This document shows, in pieces, positions 62,702 to 64,000 of a DNA stretch of 64,000 bases. Location: assembly GCA_032433765.1 (NCBI GenBank), contig JAVIAB010000073.1, positions 71,251,959 to 71,315,958 on the forward strand. Reading direction: 5' to 3'. The translations under genes were made by a program, and so were the position numbers. The DNA is from Megaustenia siamemsis (taxonomy: Eukaryota; Mollusca; Gastropoda; Stylommatophora; Ariophantidae). The notes under the pieces were generated by a model, which was given only the letters and a program-made list of their open reading frames with translations, ran no database searches and was not told where the DNA came from. Position 1 is the stretch's first letter. Every line of letters begins with the position of its first letter.

Positions 62702-62835
62702 GTATGCTGAGGTGTATCTTTCACAAATGCAAGAAGCGAGGACTTTTATTCAAAAACTTCTTCAAGTCAAGTTGGTGGAGCAGTGCATAGAAGTTACCTT
62801 GACCATATCACGGTCAAAGAAAGACAGTGAAGTGT
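62702..62835 (+). CDS. Host gene, exon C
   Basis: The acceptor TCAAATTGAAG ends at 62701 and the donor T|GTAAGT lies at 62835/62836. With GG carried from exon B the first codon is GGG. The exon then reads YAEVYLSQMQEARTFIQKLL, QVKLVEQCIEVTLTISRSKK, DSEV without a stop, and ends in phase 1. This segment looks helical (amphipathic Leu/Gln/Glu). Matching phases on both sides are the main support. The gene continues beyond this exon, but I found no further exon before the window ends. Confidence 0.76.
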
Positions 62836-62939
62836 GTAAGTAGTTGGTTACATTTTGGTGGTCAAGTTCAGTGAAATGTTTTAACCAAATTATTTAGAAA
62901 TACTTTGTCATCAGTCAAACATAATTTAGAGGTGAAGGC

Positions 62940-63285
62940 ATGCCCAGAGCACCAGAGCTGGAAGTTGTCAGTGACCCACAGCTGATGGCTTGCGCCAGAA
63001 TCAGTAAACCAGAACCATCCAGACCCTGCTCCACCTCTCCATGATGCCTCTAGTAACAGGCTAACTTGTCTAGTCTGGCCAAGCGAGTAGAGATTGAAGA
63101 GGGGAGACAACCCGGTATTAAAAAATGTCATGCTGAAGTCGGATGTGTTGGGCCGAAAGGTGCAAATATCACAGTTATACTGCAAACCACAATGAGGACA
63201 CGCCCACTTAACATCCTTTTAAGGTCAGATGATGAAGCAGTATACTCCTTTAGTCATCGGGAGAACGCAAGCAAGCAAACATAAT
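62940..63285 (+). repeat. Dispersed repeat R2, full-length copy
   Basis: CACCAGAGCTGGAAGTTGTC to CATCGGGAGAACGCAAGCAA. It carries all the internal blocks of the family and confirms its ends. Confidence 0.87.
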
Positions 63286-63464
63286 TTTATCAGGTTGAAT
63301 AATCTTTCTTTTTCTTATCATCCCCATGTTTATAACAACTGAAAATTGTGTTTCCTAACAGGACTTTAATTAATTAATCTTTTTTTTTTTTCATAATCAA
63401 GGGCTTACCCTTGATAACCAAACATTTTTAAACTTTAAAATATTTAAACAAGTACAGTTGTCAT

Positions 63465-63595
63465 TTAATAACTTCCTGCTCTCAGACACACACAGCTCTC
63501 ATTTTGTTATTTCCTGCATTCAGACACACAGAGCTCTCATTTAGTAACTTCCTGCATTCAAATACATAGAGCTCTCATTTAATAACTTTCTGCTT
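63465..63595. repeat. Tandem repeat, ~43-bp unit, three copies
   Basis: AGCTCTCATTTNNTNACTTNCTGC with CAGACACACAGAGC in between, repeated three times. Not coding. Confidence 0.8.
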
Positions 63596-64000
63596 TGTTT
63601 GAATTGCATTCGGAAGCTTTATATCTCTCTTGAAGACCAAAGAGACTGAATTTTGCATAAATATCACTTTTTCCTATTTTTCACACTGGCAGCCATGTGC
63701 TCAGGTGTCCCCCGCCATACAGGCAGATATTCTACGACTTCAGAAGTACTCTCATATCTGTATCATTGAGAGTTTTAACGTTTTGAATAGATTTTTCGTA
63801 TTAATTTTGTCAGGGCAGCTGGCCATTTTTTGGCTTAATTTTTCTACTTCGAACTGCCAAGGGTTCTTTAACATGTGCAGAATACACACAGGACTTTCTG
63901 TTTTTCTGAGAGATCTAGACATCGGATCTCACTAACCAGAGACCAGGGGAGGATAAAGACATGGATTATATTTTATTTATTATATTTTTATTTTTTTTTA
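63596..64000. other. No gene recognised
   Basis: A 101-codon frame at 63630-63935 has no recognisable domain. The right end is T/A-rich. Confidence 0.4.

Overview
The window looks like repeat-rich DNA from an invertebrate animal nucleus. A lophotrochozoan, probably a mollusc, is my guess; it rests on a broken fucolectin/EGF-type receptor fragment and the style of the retroelements, not on any species-specific marker. Host genes are sparse. I can support three consecutive exons of one spliced gene (38665-39395, 59859-59991 and 62702-62835, all plus strand, with splice phases that match), a U1 snRNA gene (22091-22253), and a frameshifted receptor pseudogene (17590-18545). Almost everything else that can be read is mobile or tandemly repeated DNA.

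Layout. Positions 1-17.5 kb hold microsatellites, minisatellites, tRNA-derived SINEs, 3' pieces of several LINE families, and two GA-rich blocks joined to a segmental duplication. Positions 17.5-24.6 kb hold the receptor pseudogene, a Jockey-like LINE split into RT and endonuclease parts, a 30-bp minisatellite and the U1 gene. Positions 27.2-27.7 kb hold a hAT-like MITE with an 8-bp target duplication. Positions 29.7-37.4 kb are a nested stack: an old LINE is interrupted by a composite SINE-LINE element (30119-35568, 15-bp target duplication), which is itself interrupted by two further LINE copies with 11-bp target duplications. The host gene follows. Its first intron (39396-59858) holds a LINE copy, a Tc1-like transposon with terminal inverted repeats, and the main object of the window.

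That object is a 15.8-kb palindromic Polinton/Maverick (adintovirus-like) element at 43857-59642. It has two 7,673-bp arms in inverted orientation that are almost identical, separated by a 440-bp spacer. A TTTTGT (5-6 bp) target duplication flanks the whole. Each arm carries, from the end inward: a foldback terminal repeat, a small Cys-rich protein, a protein-primed family B DNA polymerase (1349 aa), a convergent two-domain protein of 223 aa, a retroviral-type integrase, a zinc ribbon-phospholipase A2 fusion, and a divergent A32/FtsK-like packaging ATPase. No capsid or maturation-protease genes are present. The spacer holds the C-terminus of one ATPase copy and the 5' stump of a further gene. 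The structure is what one half of a Polinton would give if a replicating strand folded back and copied itself, much like a defective-interfering genome.

Inside this element a 30-bp sequence recurs nine times (ten codons, open when read in either orientation) within linker regions of four different genes. It is in sense in the 223-aa gene, the integrase and the truncated gene, but antisense in the zinc ribbon-PLA2 gene. It must therefore be spreading or being kept as DNA, not as a peptide motif. The palindrome and this mini-repeat are the two most unusual observations. Family names F1-F5 are my own labels for LINE groups in this window.
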